Source: Fistulifera solaris
Lineage: Eukaryota; Bacillariophyta; Bacillariophyceae; Naviculales; Stauroneidaceae
DNA length: 64,000 nucleotides
NCBI GenBank assembly: GCA_030295235.1
Contig: AP026162.1
Location: forward strand, 1,798,001-1,862,000
Direction: 5' to 3'
Positions 30,744 to 43,980 of this stretch are shown here, in pieces; within the stretch, counting starts at the first letter, position 1; the number at the start of each line of letters is the position of its first letter. The translations under genes were made by a program, and so were the position numbers. The notes under the pieces are model-generated. The model was not told where the DNA came from and ran no database searches. It saw nothing but the letters and a program-made list of their open reading frames with translations.

Positions 30744-33700
30744 ATGATTCCACGCTCTCTTCATGTGTTCCCAGTGTCTGTTTTCTTCATAATACTTCGA
30801 TGGTCCTCAACAACCGTACAAAGCCTTCTGTTTCAGTCCAGTCAGCGATACCCTTCCACTTGTCGACGCCTTCATACTTCCACTATTGTGCTATGCAGCA
30901 ACAACTCGGACCTGTTAGAAACGAGAGAGGATGTTCCTGAAAATTTTCTGCTGGATGTCGAAGAGGATCTCAATTATTTCCCACGAAATTCTGCTTGGTT
31001 AGAGGAGGCAACCTTGTCGTTGCTGGATGAAGATCTCTATCCCATCGGAGAGCTTTCGGAGGAAGATGTTGTGACTATCGCCACTCTCATGGCGGCTTGG
31101 TCGAAACGAAACTCGGTGGATGCTGCCATCACCGTCGAACGATTACTAAAGCGCGTTGTGGATGACATGCAAGAGGGGAACTCGGTCGCACAAGTAACGA
31201 CGCGATTCTACGTATATGTAAGTCTGCAATTGAGTGAACGAGTACTTCTTTGCAGCAATCGAACGGACACTTCTAACACATTATATTGCTTATTACTTTT
31301 GTAGGCGATCGATGCATGGTCACGCTCTGGTGCAGAGGGTTCGGCACAAAGAGCTCAACAAATACACGATGCCATGATACAAACTTACCATGCAACCGAC
31401 AATTCACTCATAGCACCTTCCACGGTTAGTTACAACAGTGTCATGAATGCATGGAGTAAATCAAGCGAGCCCACGGCTGCCGAAAAAGCGGACGATTTGT
31501 TGATGGAGCTCGTAGACTCGTATCGAAACGGCAACAACGAATTAAAACCCGATGCTATCAGTTTCTCGACCGTTTTACATGCTTACGCCAAATCACAACA
31601 TCGGGAACGAGTCGCTAGAAGCGAAGCTATTTTTGAAATGATAGACACGTTGGAAATGCCGCCGAATCCGTATACGTACTCCGCACTGCAAAACATGTAT
31701 GCCCGAGCGGGAACGGAGGACGCTCCACAGAAAGCATTCGAGATTCTCGATCGGATGAATGAGCTATATCAAGCGGGCAATCTAAGTATGAAACCTTCTA
31801 CAATAAATTACAATGAGGTTTTAAATTCATTATCCCGGACCCCCAGTCGAAAATCAGCAGAAATGGCGGATCGATTGTTGATGAAGATGGAACTCCCGGT
31901 GCAACAAGGCGGATACGATGTTGAACCCGACCGTTTGTCGTACGCCGTTGCAATTCTTGCTTGTGCCAGATGTCCGGATGAATCTTTTGCCGCACAGGCT
32001 GCGGAAGCCAATTTGAAAAAGTTAGAAGCTCGCGCGAGACGAGAGGACCAGCGACGGCGTGAAATTTCGAGTGCTGCGCCTCCCGCCGTAACCCTGGATA
32101 TTGAATCGTTCAACGTTGTTTTGACGGCAATTTCAAAATCTCGAGAACCAGATGCACCTGAGCGAGCTCTGGATATAATTCAGCGAATGGAACGGTATGC
32201 AGCAGACGGTAATGATTCGCTTCGACCTAATAGCAGAAGTTGGAACGCTGTATTGAACGCGTTTGCGCGAGCCACAAAACGGAAAGATAGGAATTTCGCT
32301 GTCGAATCCCAGCGTATTTTAGAGAGATTGCTTTTTCAAAGTAAGGAGGGGCAAAGCTCTATCGTACCCAACGCGTACACGTTCGCTGCTGTTCTCAATG
32401 CTCAGCAGCGATCTGGTGATCCTGATGCCGCAGAACGTGCCGATTGTATTGTTCGGCAAATGGAAGAGTTATACGAATCAAGTGATCTTGATGCACCTCC
32501 TGATGTTTTCCATTATACCATACTTCTTAGTGCATGGGCTAGGTCGGGATCACCTCGTGCTGCTGACCGATGTTTGCAAATTCTGACTCACATGTACGAG
32601 CGTTCTAACGCGGGGTTCGATAATGTGAAGCCGAATGTCCGAACGTACAATGCGGTTCTTGATTGTTTGTCGAAGTCACACAAAGAGGATATTGCCGAGC
32701 AGTTGCTGTATCACATGCTGGATCTATTTCGAAGGGGAGACCACGCCTCGAAGCCCGACGCATTTTCCTTTAACTGTGTTATTCAAGCATTCGCGAAGTC
32801 CGACGCGCGAGGCAGTGGAAGAAGAGCAGAAGCTGTACTTGATCGTTTTCTCGAATTTCAAGAAGAAAAATCCTTCAGTGGGACCAGACACGCGAGCGTT
32901 TAAATATATAATGTCTCACTACAGTCGAAGCTCTAACATGGACGCACCCTACCGCGCTGAATATGTGCTGAACCGGATGATTGCACTCTACAAATCTGGA
33001 CATAGACATTTGGAGCCATCATTGTCGATGTTCACGACAGTAATGGATAGCTACTCGTATGCCAACCATCCGGATGCTGGAAACAACGCCGAACGTCTTC
33101 TTCGACTGATTCGAGAGTTGGAAAGAGGTTATGGTTGTTCCCATTTGATGGCTCATACAGCGGTGATGAACAGTGTTCTCATGGCTTATGCTACATCGGC
33201 CGCAAAGGATGAACAAGCTAGTTTTCGTGCAGAAAAGCTGTTATTAGACATGGAAAGAAGTTACGCCGCGGGGGACGCGTCACTCCAACCTGATACTAAA
33301 AGCTATGGATTAGTTTTGTCGGCGTGGTCCAAATCTTGCAGTTCACACAAAGCTCGAAGAGCACTCCAGCTCCTTAGACGTATGGAACAAGCTCAAAGAG
33401 AAGGAAACGATCGGGTTAGTGTAGATGAGCATGCATACTCTCTGGTAATCAACACTTGCGCATTTTGCAATGATGCAATTGACGTCGAAATTGAAGCATT
33501 TAAAATTGCCGAAACGATTTTTGACGAGATGCTGTCCTCCTCAGATAACAGCCCATCTAGTCTTACATACGGCTGGTTCATTCAGGCATGTGGGCGGCTA
33601 CGTGTATCGAAAGATGAGAGTGCAAAGGCAATTGAAAAAGCTTTCAAACGATGCTGTGATGATGGCCTCTTGAACGACTTCGTATTCCATAGATTGAAAG

Positions 33701-33828
33701 GCGCTGCATCGGATGAGGTTTTCTTGTCGCTCTTAAGTGGGACGGCTCTCAGTGGTCTAAAAGACGGAAGAAAACAAAAAGTAGGGATTCAACGGCTACC
33801 CTTTGAATGGCGAAGAAACTGTAAATGA
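30744..33828 (+). CDS. Large pentatricopeptide-repeat (PPR) protein
   Basis: About 998 aa in two exons; intron 31218-31304 is 87 nt with a GTAAGT donor and TTTGTAG acceptor. I chose the ATG at 30744 because it gives a hydrophobic/basic leader (MIPRSLHVFPVSVFFIILRW); the frame is open upstream. The body consists of many helical repeats of about 35-50 residues, such as STVSYNSVMNAWSKSSEPTA, DAISFSTVLHAYAKSQHRER, NPYTYSALQNMYARAGTEDA and NVRTYNAVLDCLSKSHKEDI. PPR proteins bind organellar RNA; the leader suggests mitochondrion or plastid. The frame changes at A5 32866-32870, where one A too many interrupts FQEENPSVGPDTRAF. Confidence 0.85.
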
Positions 33829-34225
33829 TGTCACAGAGGCGCTGTCATGGGTAATGGAGATTTGGTGCAAATTTTATGAGATCGTCCTTTCTTCTATGGT
33901 TCCGATATCATATGTTCGGAACTTTTTATTGATCTGGTCTACAAGCCCATATCATTCCACGATGACAAGAGGAGGTAATTCAAAAGTTTTTGCACGGCGA
34001 AGACCAGGCGACTTCTTGTGCTCGTATCATGTTTCTCTTCGCATTCCATAACCTCTACGGCAATCGTATTATCAGAATGCGCTGCAAGAATTAGAAATAC
34101 ATCTTCGCTCCGACAGTAAAACATTTTTCGTGCAGGCCCTAGAGACCATGAAGGAGAAAATGCAGGCTCTCTCTCCAAGCGACAGCAATAATGTGTCCAC
34201 TCGCCAAGAACGTTTCTGTTGCAAA
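33829..34225. other. Convergent intergenic region
   Basis: Between the 3' ends of the PPR gene and the SZT2-like gene. No repeat and no gene recognised. Confidence 0.5.
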
Positions 34226-37200
34226 TCATTTTGATTTTTCCAAATCTGAATTTGATTTAAGAATCTCTGAAACGGGTTTCACGACACAGAAGCTAATGAG
34301 CTCTTCAATTTCACTTATTATTGGCGCTCCAGCTTTCGACTTCCCCGATAATTTTGTCCATAAATTGTCTCGATACAGAAGTCTCGCAGCCATCCGCAGC
34401 TCTCGATATGCGAGACCCGCAGCTTCCACTGCTATATTGTCAATTATCGGTATTGCAATTTTCGAACCGGGTCGAAACATGAATTCGTGAAGATTTCGGC
34501 CCTGAGTACGGCACAAAATGATTAGGCCAAGGCTTTCCGTCGATGAGGGATCGTGAATTATTGAGCAAAGAGAAATTGTTCCGTTCACAAGGATTTCTTT
34601 TTTAAAACACAGACCGTATTCTCCGCATCGCAAAATATTTATGTTGTTGCAGGTCGAGGAAAGCCACTTGAAAAGTGTAGAGGCGTCGTATTTGGACAGT
34701 GCCGGATCGCAAAAAGATGCCAGGATTATCTTGGTGGAAAAAGCCCGAAAGCTTGATCTTAGTACCAGTCTCTGATCAGCTAATGCACGGTGAAAAATCA
34801 GGTCTTGTAGCAACTTCAAAGCGTCCTCGCAGTCAATGGGTCCGTCCACTGATTTCAATGCTCTCTCGGCAACCGAAGCTGCGTGATCAAAAAGAGCCTT
34901 ATCTAGTCGGAGCATTTTTTTGGAGTGCAATAATAAGATATCCATCCCAGTTGCATCTTTTTCTCGCATTGCGTTAGAAAAATATCTTCTTCGTTTTGAT
35001 TGTCCTCGACGGCCTCTCTCCTTTTGACGACGAGGCAATAAAAGGAGAAAAGATTCGGCCGAAAGCACGTAACTTGTAGAACTAGAAGACAGGACCGAAA
35101 CTTTCGTGACACAAATGCACTGGGCAGAACTCACAGATCTTGATTTGGAGGAAATAATTGTTCTCTCTGACGAGTGACCATTATTTTGGAGCTGCATAAT
35201 CATTAATCCATCAATCAAGGATGTTGTCACCTGGGCAAATGAATCAACAAACGAGGGCCTCAGTGTAGAAGGAATTGGGAGCAATTCTGAGACATGTGCC
35301 ACGCCACAGCTATTTTCTTGTAATAAAGACCACGCGCTAGCCATTGACACGTCCTTTTTTGGTGATAAATGCCAAACAGCTGAATTCGCTACTTTGGTCA
35401 TTTTAGCCTGTTCAGTGTGTGTTCGAGTCTGTCCAGAGTTGGCTAGGCTACTATAATGCTGTTGGATACTAGCTTCCTGCGGATCGACGTATATTGCCCG
35501 AGTCGTTTGTATGGCTGCATTCGAAGTACCGCCTTTGAGTCGTGCAACCTGACCTTTTCGCGTCTGTGTAGGCTGTTTCTGGGCACTTGTCGTGTTTCCA
35601 GAAGGTGTGCCTTTAAATAAATTCGAGCTAGCTCTAGCTCTTGAAGCGGCTACTGCGTGCAACGCCGACCCCTCAACAGACTTCCCAATCAATTTTGGCT
35701 TTCTTATGCTCGTCGGGCGGCTTATCCGACGTCGTGGTGCCGATTGCGATTCTTCTATGAGCACATCTGGAGCACCTGATTGACTCGACGAGTTTATTTT
35801 GAATTTTTCCTCTCTATTGTTGATCTTTAAAGCTTTTTCTGGCTGCTTGGCTGGCTCTTTTGTGCTTCTAGGTGCTAATATTTTGAGTGAATTCCGCTGC
35901 AGCGTGTCTACCGAAGCCCTTGCGACGTTGCTCATCTGGTTCTCTTTAGAAGTTACGCGAGCTGCTATTTTCTCAAACAAACTTGTAGACCAGTTATAAG
36001 CGAGTAGAGAACGCTTATTGCGTTTCACGACTAGCACGAAAGCCAGCGATCTTGAAAGAATAATGGGTTGCTCTCTTTCATTCGTTCAAGAGCAGCAACA
36101 ACAAGGTCCGACTTCGCACCTTTATCATTTATGGCTACCTGTTCAAAAAGCTTGGGTGGACCATCACTCTGACGAGAAAGACAAAAGATAATGTATTCAG
36201 GACAGTCTACGGGTTCGTCTTCCTTTGGGCGAATATTTGATAGATTCACAATTTCTGGGGGTTCATTCCGTGATAACCGTATTGTACACAGTTCAAAAAC
36301 CAGATCCTGACCCTGTGGTGCTTCTTTTGACTCCAGTCGCATCTGGTCTAAAATGATTCCATTGGTTATCTCAAAAGCAAATTTGGCGACACTCGATGCT
36401 CTTAGATCTGCTGCATCGTATTGGATCTTGAGCACCGCAGGATGCGGTAAATTGTACGACGACTCAAGCACACTAGTGATGGCAGGTAATCCAGGGCAAA
36501 GACATTCAATCGCCTCATCTCTTGAAAAATCGCCCGAGACTTTGACGTTTGGTGTTTTTTCCATGTCTCCACTTCGCTTTTTTCTAAGTAGATTCTCCAT
36601 GGTCCAAGCTGCAAGACCTTGGTTCAAAGTCAACTTGAGCCAATCATGAAGAACATCCCTTTTCAACACGGTGTCATAGATTTTTATTTGTACGAAAAAC
36701 TTCGATTCCATTCCAATTTTGTCTTCATCTCTAGAGAGATCTAGTAAGTCAATCAATCTAATGTCCATTACGTCCACGGTCAATTTATTGTCCAATGCAG
36801 CCGTCTCGCCGATAGAGGGCAGCAAAGAAACCTTTTTCCTTGCTCATTGACGAGAGACACCTCTATCAAGCCCACACCCGTTCCTGTCATTCTTGAAAAT
36901 TCAGCGCCCTTTTTAGTAAGGGTACTTAGACCCTGAAACTCTGGGTCGAGCTTAGATGAATTGTTATTGTAGTAGAACATCATGTTAGGGACGTCTTCCC
37001 CACGCAAGAAGTGTCGTCGTTCCCATCTAAGCCCTCAAAAACACGGAATCGGGTGCTAGTAACTGTTGGAAGAAAGTAGATCCGCAAATATTTTGCTTGA
37101 AATACAATAGAACCATTCCAGGATCGACAGCAAGCTTCGGAAAAGCGTACTTCTTGACCTTCGGCGACGACAATCGTAATGTATCGTCCCCGTCATCAAG

Positions 37201-40200
37201 TCGGCTCCATATTTCCTCATATTTCAAAACGAAGTTGATGTCGGCCTGTTTCCAAAGATATCGTGGATTTTTCGTGAGAACATTTGAAAGCATTTCCACT
37301 GCTATACCATAAAGCTTTTTTTTGAAGTAGATCGCGCAACTGCTTAGTGATGGAAGGTCCAGGTTGATCAATACCGTAAACTAGAAATTCTATTTCTCCG
37401 TCGGGTTCAATGCCTCCCCACGAGCGGATAGCATCATGTAAAATATTGAACCTTGTTCGTCTTTGTATACAAATACTCTCATACGGTTCGAGACTGCAAA
37501 TATATGAAGAACAGTTGCTTCTAACGTCCTCGCGACCTGCAATGGATTCGTAGCACAACGATGGAAGAGCTCAAAGGTTGTCCTAAACAATATAGGACAG
37601 TGAAAAACGCCAGTATCGAACATGGCTTTTTCTTTCACCACGAGACTACTCTCGCTAGTAGTCACAGAATCCGGTGGAATAAGGAGACTGCTAGCACTTT
37701 TGGAAGCATGTAAACGTTCCAGGAGCAAGATTTGGTTCGTGCGGTGAGCGCACTGCGATGCAAGGTCTTGCATTTTTGAACAATCCTCGAACTCTCTTCT
37801 TCACCGTCAGGATGGTAAACCTCGATGACAATCAAGCCGCGGGATCGTCGTATAGTAAGAAAACAAAAGAATGGAAGTGATGTTGACTCTGAGTGATTCA
37901 GAACAACAAAGCTGTAGCCATCGTCAAAAGCCTTCAAAGCCACTTGCTTGTTGACTGCGAATTGATCTGATAAAGTTTGGAAGGCCCCTTCAAAAGCCAG
38001 GTCATCTCTCGCTGGCGAGGATGCTGGAACCATTGAGTCTAATTTTGAGACGTAAAAGTACAAGTCAACAGTCGACGCTACCGAATGGCGAGCTTGTCGA
38101 AGGCAAAGCCGGGCAAATTTAAGATCGGTGTCTATAATTGCAGTGCCTTGCCTGCGGAGTCTTCCGAGATGCTGCTCCGCTTAATTGCCGATCAGAATGT
38201 ATTAGAAAATGAGCTGAGACGCAAAGAATAATTTTTACCACTTACCAACGTGGGCATTCAACAGCAAGGCGAGATCGGATGCCGCCGACACATGTGACTG
38301 AGGAAGCTCTCTTGCTTGACGCTTGTTCGCTTTCTCTGGGTCTTCCGTGTAAAGGGAAAGCATAGCGGCAATACTCGCGCTTCGCTCAATAGATTTCAGG
38401 TCCTGAACGGATGCCGGCTCTTGATCTACCACAATTTTTACAAAAACAGGAACGGGTCGCACACTGTAGTATCCACTCTCGCCAGTGGAACTCGAAGTTA
38501 CGCTTATGTCAGACGAGCTATCCAGCCCGTCTACCATGGATTGATAAGCAACATCTTCTTCCTCGATATTTTTCACAACGTTACGGTCGTCGTCGTCATC
38601 GTGGTCGAATGGTTCAATTGACGTTGGGTCACCGTCTTCGTCCTGACTCGCAAGTACGCTTCTGAGAGGACTGGGATGATAAACAAAGCATAGTTGGTCG
38701 CCAGGGACAGGTTCTAAAGCAGACGAAAGAACCTCGAACAGCTTTGAATCGGCGCCTCCTCCTTCTTCCAGTATTTCAACCCTTACTACTTCAACAAAGC
38801 TCAGCTCGTTGAGAACTTGATTGAAATCGCTAGGTGCAAAACAGAACGTTTCATTGCGTAATGTGCTATCCAGGGCGGCGAAATACGCGGAACTCGCGTA
38901 GTTTTGTCTGTGGCCACGATCCAGAGAATCGGTAAAATCAGTGACGCACATATGCTCCGTGATGTGATCGTCTTCGATACCATCCTCAACGACATCGTCG
39001 CGTCGACTGTAAAGCTGAAAAGAGGTAATAAGTTAGGTCATTTCATTTTAGATACAAAGGGTCGCCGGTATGGCTGCACTTACGTCTCCAACGCCAATGG
39101 TGAAAAATGCCATGTTTATGTGCGTTGTAGTTACGTCAGCCACAGTTGTTGTGACTTGCTCGTGCGGCAAATGGACTATACTAAGAGTATTTTTGTCGTA
39201 TTCAACCAAAAACCAATCACCTGATCCATGACCATGCATCGCAAAGCTGGGATCAATTTCTAGCTTCGCGACTCTCGGAGCGAAAACTTGAGACAATAGC
39301 ATTTGTTCCGTTAACCTCCTAAGATGCTCGTTAGCTGTTGTGTCCGTATCATGGAAAAATCGCATTCGTAGGAAAGAGTGCGATGCGTACCCAAGTAGTC
39401 TTTCTACAAATGCTGTTTGAAGTGGTGAAGTATCACCGGCTTCCCTACTTTCGCTTGACAACTGCAGCAATGCCCTTCGACTTTGCAAAGCAAGAGCGCA
39501 CTCTTGATCCCTTTTCCCCAGAGTTTGAACTAATCGGTAAAATTCAGAGAGAGGCGAGGGACTGAACAGAGAAGCCCTGGAAAATTGACCGCTTTCGCTT
39601 TCAATGTGGAAGTCAACAACAACTTTGTCGGCAAGTATAGAGAGCTGGTATTGAACAAGAGTTCCCGGCTCATTCCTTGCGTCTGACTTGTGAACAATTT
39701 TGGCAAGAAGCGCATGCTTTTCGCACGAATCCAATAAAAGGAAGTTACCTATTTCTGTCCTTCGCTTAATGAGCAGAGGAAGAAGCTCAGGGTCAGTTAC
39801 AAGGTCCCAAGTAGAGTGGTCGCAATATTTCTCTACCATCAACTCGCTAGGAGTTCTCTGATCCGTTCCAAAGTGATGATTTTTCGTGCTAACTAGAAAC
39901 TTCCCCATTTGTATTCTGAGAACACGCACATGACTAAGTTTTCCCAAGAGCTTCTTCAACGAAAACACGCAGGAGAGCCGATCACTGGTCCCGCATCCAC
40001 CTATTGTGTTGACTGTGACAGTCCAGATTCTTCCAGCGTTAGGAGACCGGGCGATTTTCACCACACAGTACGCTGGAAGAGAATGTTCCTCTGATATTGT
40101 CTGTTTGACGAAGCATTCTCGCTTCTTAATACACTGCGAAGACCATCCTTCGAGTGCTTCTATCAGTTGCTCGGATCCGTCGTCCTGATCTCGAAAATCA

Positions 40201-42171
40201 CTCAAGAAATCGTGCTCCCCAGCATCGTATGGCATATTTCCGACACATACACAATCGAACTCATCCAGGCGAAAATGGCGTCTTTCTTGCAACGCGCTAA
40301 GAGTCCCGAGCCGTTTCACAAATGGACTATCGGGTGACTTCAGCTGATCACCCCACCGGATCGGTGTTAGCGATGACTGCAGCGTATCTTCTTTCCTCAT
40401 CCATCGCAAGAGCTTGCAAATGCTGTCGGATACTTGCTGGTCGTTGCTTTTGGAAGAACCGAAATTCCCGTGAACAAAATCTCTCTTGACCAGTTGGATC
40501 AGCGACGGATTCCCCAACAGCTCAATTTTCACGTGCGCAAAGCCGATCATGTTGTTCATTCCTACCAGGGACTTGTAAGATATTTCGTAATACAAGATGA
40601 CACCGGCATCCAATCCGAGAGTAAATTGGATCGAGACCTTCCCCGGATCCATAGTGCTTTGACCACACTGTTTGACACGGTACCCTTCTCGGACTCTCAT
40701 CATGATAAGACCTTTGATAGGAACCGGGTTAATAATATAACTCGAGAGCATTGTCCTTATGTGAGTGTTCGTTTGACTCGATTTGTTGAATTCACCACCA
40801 AAGACCCGTCCCTCGAGCACCGACAAAGTTTTGAGATCCGAGTTGTGCGTTTTGTCACGAATCGGGGGAGGGACACCCAGCATCGCATGCGGACGGGGAG
40901 TGAGATGTGACAAGCCAAATATTGTGTACCACTGGACCGCATTGGACTGTAATGTATGCTGCGGAGACGAAAAGAAATGATCCGCATAAAATGGCGATTC
41001 GGAACCGACATTTCCCAAAAATGTGCGAGCACCCTCCTCCAAAAGGTTCGCATTCCAAAAAGCACCCCCACTTGCTCGGCAAACCGATTGAAGAGCTTCT
41101 CTATCATCCGATAGATGCAGCGGATACGTGCCGCCCCTTGGATCGGCCGTAAGCAGTGTAAAGATGGATAAATCGGTAGTATCTCCCGTACTAGGAGCCG
41201 CCGACCCCGATAAATCCAAGACAGAAATCGGCATATCCGAACGATCCTTCTCCCACAACAAGTCCCAGGTGCTATCACAGCCGATGGCCGACCCATCCGT
41301 CGCAATGACGACCGCCGGTCGCGCGGACGATGAAAGATTCTCCAAACAAACATCGGCCGCATCGAGGATATCCTTCAATGAAGAAGATTGAAAGGGCATG
41401 GACCAAGCATCGTACGTATTTCTTCCTTGCACATTGTTGCGATACACCAACCGCTCTGCAATGGCCGATTCAATTTCGTGGAGTGCCCAATCTTTGATTT
41501 TTTTGCGACAACAGTTCGGCAGAAGCTCGATCGGTGACACGAAAGTCTCGGACGAGCAAATGAATATCGGGTTCGTTTTGCGACGGAAAGACGGCAATGA
41601 CACTGACCGCGATTTCCGGTATCCAGGTCGTTCCTGTGATGGGCTGTATTAAGGCCGTAAAATACAATCGCGTCATTTCCGCCAGTCGATCGAGGGGACA
41701 CACACTGTTGGCGGTACTGCTTCCGCAAGTATTCGTCAAAGTGGCTTTGGCATCCAAACAAAATGCGACCCGGGTCAATTCGTACGCAAAATACACGCGC
41801 GATGCCGGAATGAGTCGCAATGGCAGTATCGGTGGTTCATGACAAAAGAATTGTTGTTGTTGCAATACGGTCTGGGCCATGGCATGAAATCGGAGCAACG
41901 ATCGTTGGAGGGCCTTTGTTTCTTTGCGCGACAATCCCGTCGTCGGCACACATTCCAAGACCTTCACCACGCCACACACCGATTCGCGGGTACGCCCTTC
42001 TTGTTGTGTCAGATGATGATCTTCCGAAGTACCCGTAACCACATCGAAATGATAACAAACGCGTTCGGCGAGACCGTATTTGATCCAGTCACTCAAAAGT
42101 ATAACGACATGCAATGCCGGACTGCGAACTGCTACGAGTAATGGGAGCTTTCCGTCATTGACTTTAGTCAT
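34226..42171 (-). CDS. Giant SZT2-like protein (KICSTOR subunit homologue)
   Basis: About 2,604 aa from the ATG at 42171. The N-terminal 400 residues match animal SZT2 in order: PILPLRLIPASRVYFAYELT with RVAFCLDAKATL, then WIPEIAVSVIAVF, LLVRDFRVTD, AVVIATDGSAIGCDSTWDLL and VCRASGGAFW (a von Willebrand A-like segment). Introns lie at 39015-39083 and 38180-38245, both with GTAAGT donors. The frame changes only at homopolymers: 41498-41504, 37773-37777, 37416-37419, 37316-37323, 37037-37041, 36998-37001, 36833-36837 and 36039-36041. Correcting each by one base gives an exact codon multiple. SZT2 scaffolds KICSTOR, which recruits GATOR1 to lysosomes so TORC1 responds to amino-acid supply. The gene is divergent from a branched-chain aminotransferase. 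Confidence 0.65.
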
Positions 42172-42294
42172 GCTGATTTGCGTTAGTATTTTAGTGTAGG
42201 AGTGACATATTTATATGGGAAACAACAATAATAGGAGAAACATTGAGCGAACGTCGTCAAAAAATCTTCGAGGAGCGCGGTGATGATCGCAAAC

Positions 42295-43760
42295 ACCGAT
42301 TATTCCAGAATTTCTGGAAATACAAGACCAGAAATTCTGTACCAGGTATGATCGCAAACACTGATGGTCCAGAATTTCTGGACCAACCGAAACAGAAATT
42401 CTGTATGATCGCAAACACTGATGGTCCAGAATTTCTGGACCAACAACCACAGAATTTCTGTATGATTGCAAACACTGATGGTTCAGAATTTCTGGACCAA
42501 CCGAGACAGAAATTCTGGATGATCGCAAACACTGATGGTCCAGAATTTCTGGACCGACGACCACAGAATTTCTGTATGATTGCAAGCAACGATGGTCCAG
42601 AATATCTGGACCAACGACCACAGAATCCTGTATGATTGCAAACACTGATGGTCCAGAATTTCTGGACCAACCGAGACAGAAACTCTGGATGATCGCAAAC
42701 ACTCATGGTCCAGAATTTCTGGACCAACCGAAACAGAAATTCTGTATGATCGCAAAACACTGATGGTCCAGAATTTCTGGACCGACAACCACGGAATTTC
42801 TGTATGATCGCAAACACTGATGGTCCAGAATTTCTGGACCGACGACATCAGAAATTCTGTATGATCGCAAACAACGATGGTTCCGAATTTCTGGACCAAC
42901 GACCACAGAATTTCTGTATGATCGCAAGCAACGATGGTCCAGAATTTCTGGACCAACCGATAAAGAAAATCTGTATGATCGCAAACACCGTTCTGGACCA
43001 CAGGATTTCTGTATGATAGCAAACACTAATGGTTCAGAATTTCTGGACCAACCGAAAAATAAAATCTGTATGATCGCAATCACTGATGGTCCACAATTTC
43101 TGGACCAAACGAAACAGAAATTCTGTATGATCGCAAACAACAATGGTCCAGAATTTCTGGAACAACCGAAACAGAAATTCTGTATGATCGCAAACAACGA
43201 TGGTCCAGAGTTTCTGGACCAACGACCACAGAAATTCTGTATGATCGCAAACAACGATGGTCCAGAATTTCTGGACCAACTGAAACAGAAATTCTGTATG
43301 ATCGCAAACACTGAGATGGTCCAGAATTTCTGGACCAACTCGAAACAGAAATTCTGTATGATCGCAAACACCGTTCTGGACCACAGGATTTCTGTATGAT
43401 CGCAAACACTAAAAAATGGTCCAGAAAATCTGGACCAACGACCACAAAAATTCTGTATGATCGAAAACACTAATGGCCCAGAATTTCTGGACCAACCGAT
43501 AAAGAAAATCTGTATGATCGCAATCACTGATGGTCCAGAATTTCTGGACCAAACGAAAAATAAAATCTGTATGATCGCAAACAACGATGGTCCAGAATTT
43601 CTGGACCAAACGAAACAGAAATTCTGTATGATCGCAATCACTGATGGTCCAGAATTTCTGGACCAACCTAAACAGAAATTCTGTATGATCGCAAACACTG
43701 AGATGGTCCAGAATTTCTGGACCGACGACCACAGTCCAGAATTTCTGGATGCTCTTTCAA
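42295..43760. repeat. 57-bp minisatellite with two palindromes per unit, about 25 copies
   Basis: Each unit has ATGATCGCAAACACTGATGG, then GGTCCAGAATTTCTGGACC, then a linker and ACAGAAATTCTGT. The first unit carries the ATTCCAGAATTTCTGGAAAT variant also found in the 9.6-kb array. Because 57 is a multiple of three, ORFs run through in several frames on both strands; they are artefacts. A deletion variant (CACCGTTCTGGACCACAGGA) occurs twice, near 42985 and 43370. The array fills the space between the divergent SZT2-like and aminotransferase genes. Confidence 0.93.
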
Positions 43761-43980
43761 AAAAGTTCTGACAGGCGGAAATGACGAGAAGATACCCGTA
43801 CAAGTACGAACAACGCGATCATTATTTTTATCACCCACTTCACGTCCAGAATTCTTTGGATGATGACTTGAAGCTGTCATTTTCTGCAATCAACACTCCT
43901 CTAAAATAATTTCATTATCATCCTTGTTGATTGTGTTCTGAACCTGAAGTATTTCCGTTTCGATTTACGAAGAACCATCA

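Noticed and set aside
41498-41504. A-run in the SZT2-like gene as a programmed frameshift site
   Set aside because: The run needs a +1 shift rather than the usual -1 slippage, and the same gene has similar single-base problems at seven other runs, so assembly error is simpler.
9600-43760. The array palindrome as a heat-shock element
   Set aside because: A heat-shock element needs GAA and TTC blocks 2 bases apart in alternating 5-bp units. Here GAA and TTC are separated by one base or overlap differently, and no third block is in phase.
42211-43803. Long overlapping ORFs of 100-366 aa on both strands in the 57-bp array
   Set aside because: The unit length is a multiple of three and has no stop in several frames, so ORFs are automatic. 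Protein-like repeats occur equally on both strands and lack conserved starts.
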